Below the pieces are notes generated by a model that had not been told where the DNA came from, ran no database searches, and was given only the letters and a program-made list of their open reading frames with translations. Shown one piece after another: positions 54,704-63,347 of a stretch of DNA of 64,000 nucleotides; the first letter of the stretch is position 1, and the number at the start of each line of letters is the position of its first letter. Location of the stretch: contig CAVZKV010000014.1 of the NCBI GenBank assembly GCA_963775835.1, forward strand, positions 1-64,000. Direction: 5' to 3'. A program made the position numbers and the translations under genes. The DNA is from AWTP1-13 sp963775835. Lineage in GTDB: Bacteria > Pseudomonadota > Alphaproteobacteria > Rhizobiales > Hyphomicrobiaceae.

Positions 54704-55366
54704 TCAAGCCTTGAAGGCTTGCGCAATGAAGCCCCCACCCAGGCGCTCGCCAGCGGCATCGATGCCATGCGCAAGGCCGGGCCGCACGTGCCACTCGACC
54801 GCGAGGCCCGCGGCCGCCAGCTGCTCGCGCGCCAGATGCAAGGCCTCTACCGGAATAAGATCGTCGGCTTCACCGTGCACGAGTAGAACGGGCGGCCTGG
54901 TTTTGATCTCCCCCAGACGCTCCGGGCCCGCCAGTAGGCCCGAGTAGGCAACGATCGCCGCGGGCGCAACCGCCCGGCGCAAAGCCACGTGCAGGGCGAG
55001 CATGCTGCCCTGGCTAAAACCAACCAGCGCCAGGCGTCCGGTAGCGACGCCGAGGCGCGCAAGCTCCTGGGCGATAAAGCGATCGAGGCCGGGCGCGGCG
55101 GCAACGACGCCGCGCCAGTACTCGCTGGGATCCTGCAGCGTCAGCGGGAACCACTGCAGCGCGCCCAGCATTCCCGGAATCGCTTCCGGCGCGTTCGGGG
55201 CCACGAAGGCAGCGTCGGGCAAGCGCGAGCGCCAGCCATGCGCCAAGGCGATCAAATCCTCCCCGTTTGCGCCGTAGCCGTGCAGCAGCACCACCAAGGC
55301 GGTGGCTCGGCCGCTCGCGGGTGCCAGGCGCGGTCCATCAAGCGCGCGCAACGTACTCAAGGCCAT
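54704..55366 (-). CDS. Phospholipase/carboxylesterase-family hydrolase
   Basis: 220-residue alpha/beta hydrolase of the acyl-protein thioesterase/YpfH type. ALVVLLHGYGANGEDLIALA is the oxyanion strand, LALVGFSQGSMLALHVAL the nucleophile Ser elbow (GFSQG), PPVLLVHGEADDLIPVEAL the Asp strand, and RPGLAHGIDAAG the catalytic His. Its ATG overlaps the alkA stop (TAATG), so the two are co-translated. The natural substrate is unknown. Confidence 0.92.
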   Translation of the reverse strand: MALSTLRALDGPRLAPASGRATALVVLLHGYGANGEDLIALAHGWRSRLPDAAFVAPNAPEAIPGMLGALQWFPLTLQDPSEYWRGVVAAAPGLDRFIAQELARLGVATGRLALVGFSQGSMLALHVALRRAVAPAAIVAYSGLLAGPERLGEIKTRPPVLLVHGEADDLIPVEALHLAREQLAAAGLAVEWHVRPGLAHGIDAAGERLGGGFIAQAFKA

Positions 55367-56127
55367 TACACCGGTGTTGCTCTGCCCAGGCGTTTTAGAT
55401 GGGCGTAGTAGTTCCACAATAGACGCGCCGCCACCCCGCGCCAGGGTCGCCAGCGCTCGGCGATGGCGAGCAACTCATCGGCGCTCGGACGCGCCTTGAG
55501 ACCCAGTGCCTTCTGCGCGCCGATCTGCAACGCCAGATCGCCCGCCGCAAAGCCATCACCCCGGCCGAGACAAAACATGATGTAGATGTCCGCCGTCCAG
55601 GGGCCGATGCCACTGATCGCCGTCAATGCAGTCTGAATTTCCGCATCGCTGCGGCTCTCGAGCGCGTTGAGGTCGAGACCGTCGGCGCAGGCGGCGCAGA
55701 TCGCCCGCAAGGTGCGGATCTTCGCGCGCGACAATCCCGCGGACGCCAGTGCGACATCCTCGAGTTGCTGAACGGCAAGGGGCTCGAAAGCCTGGCACAG
55801 GCTCAGCGTGCGCAGCCAAATCGCCGAGGCGCTCGCCACCGATAACTGCTGGCCGACGATGATTCGGGCCAAACCCTCAAAACCTGCGGGCCGGCGCCGC
55901 AGGGGCGGATCCCCCGCGGCATCGTGTACCATGCGCATGGTTTGACAACGGCGCCTGAGCGCGCGCACGCCCTCGCGCACATCCTCCTCGTTGGCAATGA
56001 TCCGCAGCACCGGCGGCGCCCGCCGCGGCAGGCTCACGGCGCTCGCCCTGCCCGTAACGGCGCGCGTGCGTTTTGCCTTGTCGGCGCGTCCGTCGCGCTT
56101 GCTGACCCTGTCCGCCTTGCTGCCCAC
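55366..56127 (-). CDS. DNA-3-methyladenine glycosylase II (AlkA type)
   Basis: 253-residue base-excision glycosylase of the HhH-GPD superfamily. FEGLARIIVGQQLSVASASAIW opens the domain, and ALTAISGIGPWTADIYIMFCLG holds the helix-hairpin-helix and Gly/Pro motif. The catalytic Asp is in GDGFAAGDLALQIGAQKAL, and ERWRPWRGVAARLLW closes it. The N-terminal 40 residues are basic and probably disordered. Together with alkB at 20.2 kb it gives the window two alkylation-repair functions, though not linked. Confidence 0.9.
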   Translation of the reverse strand: MGSKADRVSKRDGRADKAKRTRAVTGRASAVSLPRRAPPVLRIIANEEDVREGVRALRRRCQTMRMVHDAAGDPPLRRRPAGFEGLARIIVGQQLSVASASAIWLRTLSLCQAFEPLAVQQLEDVALASAGLSRAKIRTLRAICAACADGLDLNALESRSDAEIQTALTAISGIGPWTADIYIMFCLGRGDGFAAGDLALQIGAQKALGLKARPSADELLAIAERWRPWRGVAARLLWNYYAHLKRLGRATPV

Positions 56128-56302
56128 GCACCTTGGCTCCGCCTGCCGCTCGACCCCGATCGTGGCGGGGCATCTTTGGTGTAGCGGTGCGCGTGGGTTT
56201 GACGCAAGCTCGGGCGATAAGGACCGCGCCCGGGGATCCCGCAGCGCTCGGGCCCAACAGCGCTACGCCCTAACCGCTGGTCTTGGAGACGCCCGCACGC
56301 CT

Positions 56303-57202
56303 ATGCAGCCACGCCCGGTTTTCAGGTTTGCGCCCAGTCCCAACGGCGCGCTGCACCTCGGTCACGCGCTCTCCGCCCTGATTGGCTTCGAGCGCGCCCA
56401 GGCGCTGGACGGTCGCTTCCTGTTGCGCATCGAGGACATCGATGCCGGGCGTACGCGGGCCAAGTTCATCGCCGGCATTTTTGCGGACCTGCGCTGGCTC
56501 GGGCTGACCTGGGCGGAGCCGGTGCTGCGGCAGTCCCAGCGCATGGCCGCCTACGCAGCGGCCGCGGCGCGGCTCAAGGCCATGGGTCTACTCTACCCCT
56601 GCTTTGCCACCCGCGCCGAGATCGCACGCGCCGCGCCCGTGGCGCCCTGCGATCCCGATGGCGCACCCCTCTACCCCGGCCTCTGGCGCCAGGCGCCCGC
56701 CGCCGACATCGCCGAGCGCAAGGCCAAGGGCGCTCGCTTCGCCTTGCGCCTCGACATGGCGCGGGCCATGGCTGCGGTTCGCCTGCGGCTCGCGGGTGCC
56801 GCCCTGACCTTCACCGAGCTCGACGAGCGCGGCTCCCCCCGCACGATCCCAGCACACCCCGAACGTTGGGGGGACGCCATCATTGTGCGCAAAGACGTGG
56901 CAACCAGCTATCACTTGGCCGTCGTCGTCGACGACGCCTTTCAAGGCGTCACCCACGTCACGCGCGGGGCCGATCTGTTGGCGGCGACCGACCTGCATCG
57001 CCTGCTGCAACTGTTGCTCGACCTTCCCGCCCCCCTCTATCACCACCATCGCCTGATCAGGGACGCTGAGGGCCGCAAGCTCGCCAAGAGCGCCGGCGAT
57101 ACGAGTTTGCGCGAGCTGCGGCGCCAAGGCCTCACACCCGCCGACGTGCGGCGGCTGGTCGGGCTCGCCCCGCAGACCGCGATCGGCGCAATGAAAGGTT
57201 AA
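56303..57202 (+). CDS. gluQRS: Glutamyl-Q tRNA(Asp) synthetase
   Basis: 299-residue truncated glutamyl-tRNA synthetase that attaches Glu to queuosine in tRNA-Asp. FRFAPSPNGALHLGHALSAL carries the HIGH-type motif (HLGH) and AEGRKLAKSAGDTSL the KMSKS-type loop (KLAKS); FLLRIEDIDAGRTR and RGADLLAATDLHRLLQLLL are typical. The anticodon-binding domain is missing, as expected. The zinc site appears partial: YPCFAT in place of a Cys-x-Cys pair. The ATG at 56303 is chosen; the open frame extends back to 55991. Confidence 0.93.
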   Translation: MQPRPVFRFAPSPNGALHLGHALSALIGFERAQALDGRFLLRIEDIDAGRTRAKFIAGIFADLRWLGLTWAEPVLRQSQRMAAYAAAAARLKAMGLLYPCFATRAEIARAAPVAPCDPDGAPLYPGLWRQAPAADIAERKAKGARFALRLDMARAMAAVRLRLAGAALTFTELDERGSPRTIPAHPERWGDAIIVRKDVATSYHLAVVVDDAFQGVTHVTRGADLLAATDLHRLLQLLLDLPAPLYHHHRLIRDAEGRKLAKSAGDTSLRELRRQGLTPADVRRLVGLAPQTAIGAMKG

Positions 57203-57470
57203 CGCCGCGACAAACCTTAGAATAAATCTGCGCGTGGCCTCAGTTTAGACGCGATTTACCGAAATCATATATCGATATCGGAAACGCTCGGGCATCTCGA
57301 CCGCGTCTTGGCGCGCGGCCAAGGCATTAATCCTTTGTTAAGTTCATTGTCCGAGCTTGGTCGAAGTCCGGCCTATAGTCGCTTTAGATTGCTCGAGGAT
57401 TTCCGGCGAAGAAGCTGGCGATCGGCAACAGCGGCGGCCGGGTGCGGGGAAATAGAGCGGACCTCATCGA

Positions 57471-57938
57471 ATGCAGTTTACGTCCCAGCTCGAGCAGGGC
57501 GACTGGTACATTGTGGCCAGTTGGTTATGCGTCGTCCTTACGCTTATCGTTTACGGTATTGGAATTGCCTTCGCCAAATTCCGTCACGCCCTGGCGCACG
57601 CACGGGCCAAGCGCAAAACGGCACGCGCCGCCGCGCGCCCGGCGCGCGCCGAGCTGTCGCGGCGCGCCACCACGCCTGCCAACGCCATAAGCCCGCCCGC
57701 ATCGGGGCACTGGTCCACGGTCGCCGCCATTGTTGAGACGGGATTGCGCCAGGTCGAGGCGATGTCGGCGTGCCACGCTGCGGCCGGTCGGCAAATCGAT
57801 GCGGCCGAATACGCCCTCCAGCGACTGATCGCGGATTGCAGCAAGGTCATGCGTCGGCCGCTCGTGGAGCCGGCTGCCCCCCCACGCCCCCTGCGATTGC
57901 CGCTTGCCGCGACCGTCGCCGAACCCCTGGCGGCTTAA
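57471..57938 (+). CDS. Single-pass membrane protein of unknown function
   Basis: 155 residues. One membrane helix (WYIVASWLCVVLTLIVYGIGIAF, about 12-34) is followed by a strongly basic Ala/Arg/Lys segment (residues 38-65), a helical middle (AAIVETGLRQVEAMSACH) and a Pro-rich end. The basic segment just after the helix predicts a cytoplasmic C-terminus. No family was recognised. The 57203-57470 gap upstream is A/T-rich in places and contains TATAGT near 57374 as a possible -10, without a convincing -35. Confidence 0.6.
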   Translation: MQFTSQLEQGDWYIVASWLCVVLTLIVYGIGIAFAKFRHALAHARAKRKTARAAARPARAELSRRATTPANAISPPASGHWSTVAAIVETGLRQVEAMSACHAAAGRQIDAAEYALQRLIADCSKVMRRPLVEPAAPPRPLRLPLAATVAEPLAA

Positions 57939-57954
57939 GGCGGCGCGCCGCGGC

Positions 57955-58761
57955 TCAAGCCGCTCGGCGTGGCGCAAAAAAGCCGATCAAGGCGTCGAGG
58001 ATCGCATCGGGCGCCTCCGCCATGAGGGTGTGGCCGGCCTCGGCAATCGTCACGGTCTCGGCCCCGGCAATGAGTTCGGCGAGCTGGCGCCCCGCCCGCG
58101 GCGGGGTCATCAAATCGTTGGCGCCCATGATGATCAGGGTTGGACAGCGAACACGGCGCGCGGCGTCGCGTCCGGAGGTCCAGCTGTTGCAGGCCTCAAA
58201 GTCGGCGGCAAGGACGCCGGGCGCGTTGCGGGCTAGGAGCGCCATGCTGGCATTGGTGAGCCAAAGTCCCGGCACGGCATTGCCGCCGCGTTTGGCATCG
58301 GCGCCGAGCGCCCAGGTCGTAATCAGCCGGTGCGCCTCGTGCGGCTGTTCGCGCGCCGCCCGCAGCAGCTGCTCGTTGACGGGCAGCGCCGGCGCCGCGC
58401 CAATAAGGACAAGCCGGCCGATGCGGTCGCCGAGCGCGGCCGCGGCTTCGAGCGCAATCGCCCCACCCAAGGAGTGGCCGACGAGCGCCGCACTTTCGGC
58501 GCCCACCGCCGCAAGCAAGCGCCCGATCCAGCCGGCCAGGTCCGACACGGTCGTGAGCGGGGGACCTTGTGTGCGACCATGGCCCGGCAAATCGACGGCC
58601 AGCACAGCGTGACCGTGCCAGGCGCACCAGCGCGCCGGCAGCTGCCAGTTGGTGTGGTCCTGGCCGGCACCATGAATAAAGAGGACGACGGGCTTGCCCG
58701 GATCGAAGGTGCGCCCGCCCGTTGCCGCGTACACCCGTTTGCCGTCGACGACAATGTCCAT
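57955..58761 (-). CDS. Alpha/beta-fold hydrolase
   Basis: 268 residues. PVVLFIHGAGQDHTNW (oxyanion), AALVGHSLGGAIALEAAAAL (nucleophile GHSLG), PTLIIMGANDLMTPP (Asp) and IAEAGHTLMAEAPD (His) are the four active-site regions of the fold-1 group. The sequence resembles esterases and haloperoxidase-like hydrolases; the substrate is unknown. It begins three bases after the metY stop and is probably in the same transcript, a recurring pairing whose meaning is not clear. Confidence 0.9.
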   Translation of the reverse strand: MDIVVDGKRVYAATGGRTFDPGKPVVLFIHGAGQDHTNWQLPARWCAWHGHAVLAVDLPGHGRTQGPPLTTVSDLAGWIGRLLAAVGAESAALVGHSLGGAIALEAAAALGDRIGRLVLIGAAPALPVNEQLLRAAREQPHEAHRLITTWALGADAKRGGNAVPGLWLTNASMALLARNAPGVLAADFEACNSWTSGRDAARRVRCPTLIIMGANDLMTPPRAGRQLAELIAGAETVTIAEAGHTLMAEAPDAILDALIGFFAPRRAA

Positions 58762-58764
58762 TGC

Positions 58765-60060
58765 CTAGCCCTTTTGCGAGGCCGCAAGGGCCTGATCGAG
58801 ATCATCGATCAGGTCCTGGGCATCCTCCAACCCAACCGATAGGCGCACCAGTTCTTCGCCGACGCCGGCATTGGCGAGGTCTGCGAGGCTCATCTGCTGA
58901 TGCGTCGTGCTGGCCGGATGGATCACCAGCGATTTGGCGTCGCCGACATTGGCCAGGTGCGAGAACACCTTGAGACGCTCGATCAGCTTGGTTCCCGCGG
59001 CGCGGCCGCCCTTGATGCCGAAGCTCAAAATCGCGCCCGCGCCCTTGGGCAGCTGGCGTCGCGCCAAGGCATGATCAGGATGGCTTTCCAATCCCGGGTA
59101 CTTGACCCAAGCCACCGCGGCGTGGGCCTCCAGGTGGCGGGCCACGGCCTCGGCGTTGGCGACGTGGCGGGCCATGCGCACGGGGAGGGTTTCGATGCCC
59201 TGCAACAGGTAAAAGGCGGTGCTGGGGCTCATGCAGGCCCCGAAATCGCGCAGACCCTCGGCGCGCGCGCGCATAATAAAGGCGGCGGGCCCGAACTCCT
59301 CGGCAAACGAGATGCCGTGATAGCCCGCGTAGGGCTCCGTCATGGTCGGAAACTTGCCGGCGGCGCCCCAGTCGAAGCCACCGCTGTCGATCAGCAGCCC
59401 GCCGATCGCCACGCCATGCCCGCCCAGAAATTTGGTGGCCGAATGCATCACCAGATCGGCCCCGAACTCGAACGGCCGGCACAGATAGGGCGTCGCAAAG
59501 GTGGCATCGACCGCCAGCGGCAGCCCCGCGCCGTGCGCCACCTCGGCGATGGCCGCAATATCGAGCACCTCCAGGCCCGGATTGCCGAGCGTCTCGGCGA
59601 ACAGGAGCCGCGTCTCGGCCTTGATGGCGCGGGCGAAACTCCTAGGTTCGCGCGGATCAACCAGCGTCGTGGTAATGCCGAAGCGCGGCAGCGTGTGCTG
59701 GAACATGTTGTGGGAGCCGCCATAGATGCGCGCCGAGGCCACGATGTGGCCCCCGGCCCCCATCAAGGTGGCAATGAGCAGATGCAATGCCGCTTGGCCG
59801 CTTGCCGTTGCCACCGCGCCGACGCCGCCCTCGAGCGCGGCGATGCGCTCTTCCAATACCGCCGTCGTCGGGTTGGAAATACGCGAATAAATGTGGCCGG
59901 CCCGCTCAAGGTTGAACAGCCCGGCGGCGTGCTCGGTATCGTCGAACACGTAGGAGGTGGTCTGGTAGATGGGCACGGCGCGCGCGCCCGTCGCCGCATC
60001 GGGACGCTGTCCCGCGTGCAAACTGAGCGTGGCAAAGCGCGGCGATTTGGCGGCGGTCAT
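58765..60060 (-). CDS. metY: O-acetylhomoserine aminocarboxypropyltransferase
   Basis: 431-residue PLP enzyme making homocysteine from O-acetylhomoserine and sulfide. FATLSLHAGQRPDAATGARA, PIYQTTSYVFDDTEHAAGLF, SRISNPTTAVLEERIAALEG and LVMHSATKFLGGHGVAIGG (PLP Lys in SATKF) identify the family. RLSVGLEDAQDLIDDLDQAL ends it. It would take sulfide from the sulfite-reduction genes at the left end. No SAM-II riboswitch could be recognised in the 200 bases upstream. Confidence 0.95.
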   Translation of the reverse strand: MTAAKSPRFATLSLHAGQRPDAATGARAVPIYQTTSYVFDDTEHAAGLFNLERAGHIYSRISNPTTAVLEERIAALEGGVGAVATASGQAALHLLIATLMGAGGHIVASARIYGGSHNMFQHTLPRFGITTTLVDPREPRSFARAIKAETRLLFAETLGNPGLEVLDIAAIAEVAHGAGLPLAVDATFATPYLCRPFEFGADLVMHSATKFLGGHGVAIGGLLIDSGGFDWGAAGKFPTMTEPYAGYHGISFAEEFGPAAFIMRARAEGLRDFGACMSPSTAFYLLQGIETLPVRMARHVANAEAVARHLEAHAAVAWVKYPGLESHPDHALARRQLPKGAGAILSFGIKGGRAAGTKLIERLKVFSHLANVGDAKSLVIHPASTTHQQMSLADLANAGVGEELVRLSVGLEDAQDLIDDLDQALAASQKG

Positions 60061-60256
60061 GGTTCGTCATCCGAGTGGGCGTTGGAAAAGCACGGCTTGC
60101 GCGGGGGCCTCGGCGGCAGCTGGGGCTGCGCCCCCGACCCCGGGCGCAGTCCGATGCGTATCAAGGCGCGGGCCCCATCGGCAAAGGCTGAGCGCACCAT
60201 GGCACAGGCGAGCCCGCCTGTTCCAGAGCGGGCCTCGTGGCCCCACCGCCCAAGCA

Positions 60257-61435
60257 TCAGGAATAGAACGCCGTCTCGAAGGCATAGTAGAGCGCCAGCG
60301 CCTTCTTGTCGGCGAAGGGGAGCACCTGGGTCAGGTAGACGCCGCCGATCCCCGTCTTCGGATCGATCCAATAGTAGGAATTGGCGAGGCCGGCCCACAT
60401 CAAGCCGCCGGCGGGACGGCCCGTCGGCGCCGTCTCATCGTTGATCTGGAAGGTCAAGCCCCAGGTCTTGCTGATGCCGGGAAAGAACTCCGCATCGTTG
60501 GAGAGCGCCGGCGCGGCGGTCTTGAGCAGGCTGACCCGGGATTCGCCCATGTTGTTGCGCGACATCTGATCGACGGTCTCGGGCCGCAGGACCTGCGAGC
60601 CGTTGGCCTTGCCCCGGTTCAGAATCATGCGCACAAATTTGAGATAGTCACCCGCCGTGGAGTAAAGACCGCCGCCGCCCATATCGAACTCGGCGTCTTG
60701 CGGGATCTCGAGGTCGAGCTGTGGCGTCAAGGCGTCATCATCACCGCGCTGATGGATCTTGGCCAGGCGCTCACGCATCGCCGGCGTGATCTTGAAGGCG
60801 GTGCTGCTCATGCCGAGGGGCGCAAACAGGTTCTCCTGCAGGTAGGCGCCAAGGCGTTTGCCGCTGACGGCCTCCACCATTTTGCCGGCCCAATCGATGT
60901 TGATCCCGTAGTACCACCTCTCACCCGGGTCGAACAGCAACGGCGTTTTCAGGGCGGCGTTCTGGCAGCTGATGATGCCGGGCAGATTCTTGGCCGTTTG
61001 ATAGGCGGCAACGTCGCCGCTCCAGATCTCGTAGCCAAAACCGGCGGTATGGGTGAGCAGGTGGCGCAGCGTAATCGGCCGCTTCGGTGGGCGCATTTTC
61101 GGTTGCCCGGCGGCGTCGAACCCTTCCAGCACTTGCGCCTGTTGCAGCTCGCCCACCACGGCCGTGGCCGGGGCATCGAGGTCGAGCTTGCCCTGCTCGA
61201 CCAACTGCATGGCGGCGGCGCCCGTGATGGCTTTGGTCATGGAGGCGATCCAGGCAACGGTGTCGAGGCTCATGCCCGCCGGTTGCCCGAGGACGCGCTT
61301 GCCGAAGGCGCCTTGGTAGATGGTGCCGTCGCGGTCGGTGGCCATCGCCACCACGCCGGGCACGTCACCGGCCGCGGCGGCGCGCTCGAGGATCTTGTCG
61401 ATGGCAGAGTTGCGGGCTGCGGCTTCGTTCGCCAT
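60257..61435 (-). CDS. Serine hydrolase, beta-lactamase family (class C fold)
   Basis: 392 residues. ASMTKAITGAAAMQLVEQGK contains the Ser-x-x-Lys nucleophile motif (SMTK); ERWYYGINIDWAGKMVEAVS supplies the Tyr-x-Asn; the third motif is probably HxG-like in the GLMWAGLANSYYWIDPKTGIGG region. There is no signal peptide, so it is likely cytosolic, as for many esterase-type members (EstB, LovD relatives). The substrate is unknown. The 60061-60256 gap to metY holds no convincing gene. Confidence 0.9.
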   Translation of the reverse strand: MANEAAARNSAIDKILERAAAAGDVPGVVAMATDRDGTIYQGAFGKRVLGQPAGMSLDTVAWIASMTKAITGAAAMQLVEQGKLDLDAPATAVVGELQQAQVLEGFDAAGQPKMRPPKRPITLRHLLTHTAGFGYEIWSGDVAAYQTAKNLPGIISCQNAALKTPLLFDPGERWYYGINIDWAGKMVEAVSGKRLGAYLQENLFAPLGMSSTAFKITPAMRERLAKIHQRGDDDALTPQLDLEIPQDAEFDMGGGGLYSTAGDYLKFVRMILNRGKANGSQVLRPETVDQMSRNNMGESRVSLLKTAAPALSNDAEFFPGISKTWGLTFQINDETAPTGRPAGGLMWAGLANSYYWIDPKTGIGGVYLTQVLPFADKKALALYYAFETAFYS

Positions 61436-61535
61436 GGCAAACCTCCCAAACCAATTGTGGATTTTTGTGCGCGCGAGTGTACAGCCTGGCGCCGGGCCTG
61501 GGGCAACTTTTTGCCCCGGAAAGCCCTAAGCGCTG

Positions 61536-61997
61536 CTAGCTAACCTCGAAAATGCGCAAGCGGACCTGGTCGGGCAGGCGCGCCGCGCTGGCGAGAAAGA
61601 TGCTGCGGTTGAGCCAGTCGTAGTCACCCGCCGGCGCCTCGAAGGTGGGCACGGTGCGGAAATAGACGAGCGCCGCATCGACGGGCTCGCCGCGCGCAAG
61701 CCGCTCCATGATTTCGGGCGTGGCGCGTCGTAGGCCACGGTTGGTCACGGCGATTTCCGGGCCGGCCGTCGTCCTGATGGCATAGCGCGCCACCAGCTCC
61801 AGGATGCCGTCGGCGCGGGCGATCTGCCAATCGGCGCCACCGGGCAGGACTTCGCCCTCGAGGCGGGGGCCGCTGACGACGCCACCCAGGATCGGCACCA
61901 GGCGTCGGCGTCCCCGCGGCATGGCGCCCAGCTCGCGGATCGGGCCAACGGTGACGGCGATGTCGCAAACGTGGGCGAGCTCGGGCGTTGCCAGCAT
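61536..61997 (-). CDS. DUF3237 domain protein
   Basis: 153 residues of DUF3237: CDIAVTVGPIRELGAMPRGRRRLVPILGG, GPRLEGEVLPGGADWQIARADGILELVARYAI and DYDWLNRSIFLASAARLPDQVRLRIFEV match the family's small beta-barrel. The function is unknown. Its ATG lies seven bases after the pyrE stop, so co-transcription is likely. Confidence 0.88.
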   Translation of the reverse strand: MLATPELAHVCDIAVTVGPIRELGAMPRGRRRLVPILGGVVSGPRLEGEVLPGGADWQIARADGILELVARYAIRTTAGPEIAVTNRGLRRATPEIMERLARGEPVDAALVYFRTVPTFEAPAGDYDWLNRSIFLASAARLPDQVRLRIFEVS

Positions 61998-62004
61998 GCT
62001 CAAC

Positions 62005-62568
62005 TCACAGAAAGTCGGCGGCGGTCAACAGGGCGGTGAAGGGAACGCCCACCGCCTTGAAGGCCGCCTCGGCACCTTCCTGCCGGTCGACCACGGAAAT
62101 CGCCGCCACGATCACGGCGCCTTCGGCCCTGAGCGCCTCGATCGCCTTCAGCGCCGAACCGCCGGTGGTCGTCACGTCCTCGAGCACGACGACGCGCTTG
62201 CCGGCGAGCGTCTCCTCGGGTGCCAAGCCTTCGATCAGCTTCCTGGCGCCGTGCTCCTTGGCCTGCTTGCGCACAAAAAAGGCCCTGAGCGGCCAGCCGG
62301 TAATCTGGCTGGTGACGGCCACGGCCACCGCCAGCGGGACGGCGCCCATTTCCAGCCCGCCGATCAGGTCGACATCGGCCCCTTTCAGCGTCTCGAGGAT
62401 CAGCGAGGCGATCAGATGCCCGCCTTCCGGGTCGAGCATCGAGGGCTTCATATTAAAGTAGAAGGTGGAGGAGCGGCCCGACACCAGCTTGGTCTCTTGC
62501 CCCTTGGAAAACGATCGCCGCCGGACAATCTCGATGAGGCGATCGCGCGCTCCCTTGCTTTCGGTCAT
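62005..62568 (-). CDS. pyrE: Orotate phosphoribosyltransferase
   Basis: 187-residue pyrimidine-synthesis enzyme joining orotate and PRPP. LVSGRSSTFYFNMKPSMLDPEG opens the family signature, DLIGGLEMGAVPLAVAVAV follows, and the PRPP-binding motif is VVVLEDVTTTGGSALKAIEAL. It starts MTESKGARDRLIEIV at 62568, just downstream of a proline/alanine-coding stretch without homology. Confidence 0.96.
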   Translation of the reverse strand: MTESKGARDRLIEIVRRRSFSKGQETKLVSGRSSTFYFNMKPSMLDPEGGHLIASLILETLKGADVDLIGGLEMGAVPLAVAVAVTSQITGWPLRAFFVRKQAKEHGARKLIEGLAPEETLAGKRVVVLEDVTTTGGSALKAIEALRAEGAVIVAAISVVDRQEGAEAAFKAVGVPFTALLTAADFL

Positions 62569-62705
62569 GACGATCCGTCCTCTCGTGCCAATGCTCCCGC
62601 CAATGCTCGCGCCAATACTCCCTGGGCTTCGCTCTTGGCAGGCGAGAATGTCAAGCCGAGGGCCGCGTGCTAAGGAAAGTTGCTCACAACCTGGACTGGT
62701 AGACA

Positions 62706-63311
62706 ATGCCCGGCGATCACAGTGCAAGATTTCCGCAAGCCGCCTACATCGATGCCAGCGCCCGCATTTTTGGCGGCGTGGAGATCGCCGAGGGCGCCAG
62801 CCTTTGGCCCGGCGCTGTCATTCGCGCCGAAAGCCAAACCGTGCGCATCGGCCGCCTCACCAATCTCCAGGATCACGTGATGGTGCACGTCGGCTACCAG
62901 CATCCCACCATCGTCGGCGACTATTGCTCGATCACCCACCGCGTCGTCCTGCACGGTTGCCGCATCGGCGACAACTGCCTGATCGGCATCGGCGCCACCA
63001 TCATGGAAGGCGTCGTGATCGGCGAAAATTCGATCGTCGCCGGGCACAGCTTCGTTGCCGACGGCACGCGCATTCCGCCCAACTCCATCGTCATGGGCAC
63101 GCCGGGGAAAGTCGTGCGCACGGCCAACAATTTCATCGCCAACCGCATCAACGCCATGCTCTATCACCGCAACGCGCTGTGCTATGCCAAGGGCGAGCAC
63201 CGCGGCTGGGAGGGCCCGGCCTACCACGCCGAGGCGCAAGCCTGGCAGGACGCGGCGGAACGCCAGTTTGCCGAGCGCTACGGCGCTCCGCCGCCCGCGC
63301 CACGCGAGTGA
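62706..63311 (+). CDS. Gamma carbonic anhydrase-like hexapeptide-repeat protein
   Basis: 201-residue left-handed beta-helix of the gamma-class/YrdA type. Hexapeptide repeats run from IFGGVEIAEGASLWPGAVIRAES to VMGTPGKVVRT. Metal His residues appear in DHVMVHVGYQHPTIVG and CSITHRVVLHGC, giving the usual three-His arrangement. A C-terminal helix follows. It may be a carbonic anhydrase or an acetyl/CoA-related protein; many YrdA-like members lack activity. Confidence 0.9.
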   Translation: MPGDHSARFPQAAYIDASARIFGGVEIAEGASLWPGAVIRAESQTVRIGRLTNLQDHVMVHVGYQHPTIVGDYCSITHRVVLHGCRIGDNCLIGIGATIMEGVVIGENSIVAGHSFVADGTRIPPNSIVMGTPGKVVRTANNFIANRINAMLYHRNALCYAKGEHRGWEGPAYHAEAQAWQDAAERQFAERYGAPPPAPRE

Positions 63312-63347
63312 CGTTGGCTCGGCGCCGCGCCCTGCCTCGGGCATCGG

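Noticed and set aside
60057..60200. 47-codon frame ending in an ATGA overlap with metY
   Set aside because: The overlap could suggest a coupled leader peptide, but the sequence has no Cys/Met-rich attenuator character and no homology; chance is likely.
60061..60256. SAM-II type riboswitch before metY
   Set aside because: No recognisable conserved loop or pseudoknot sequence could be found in the leader.
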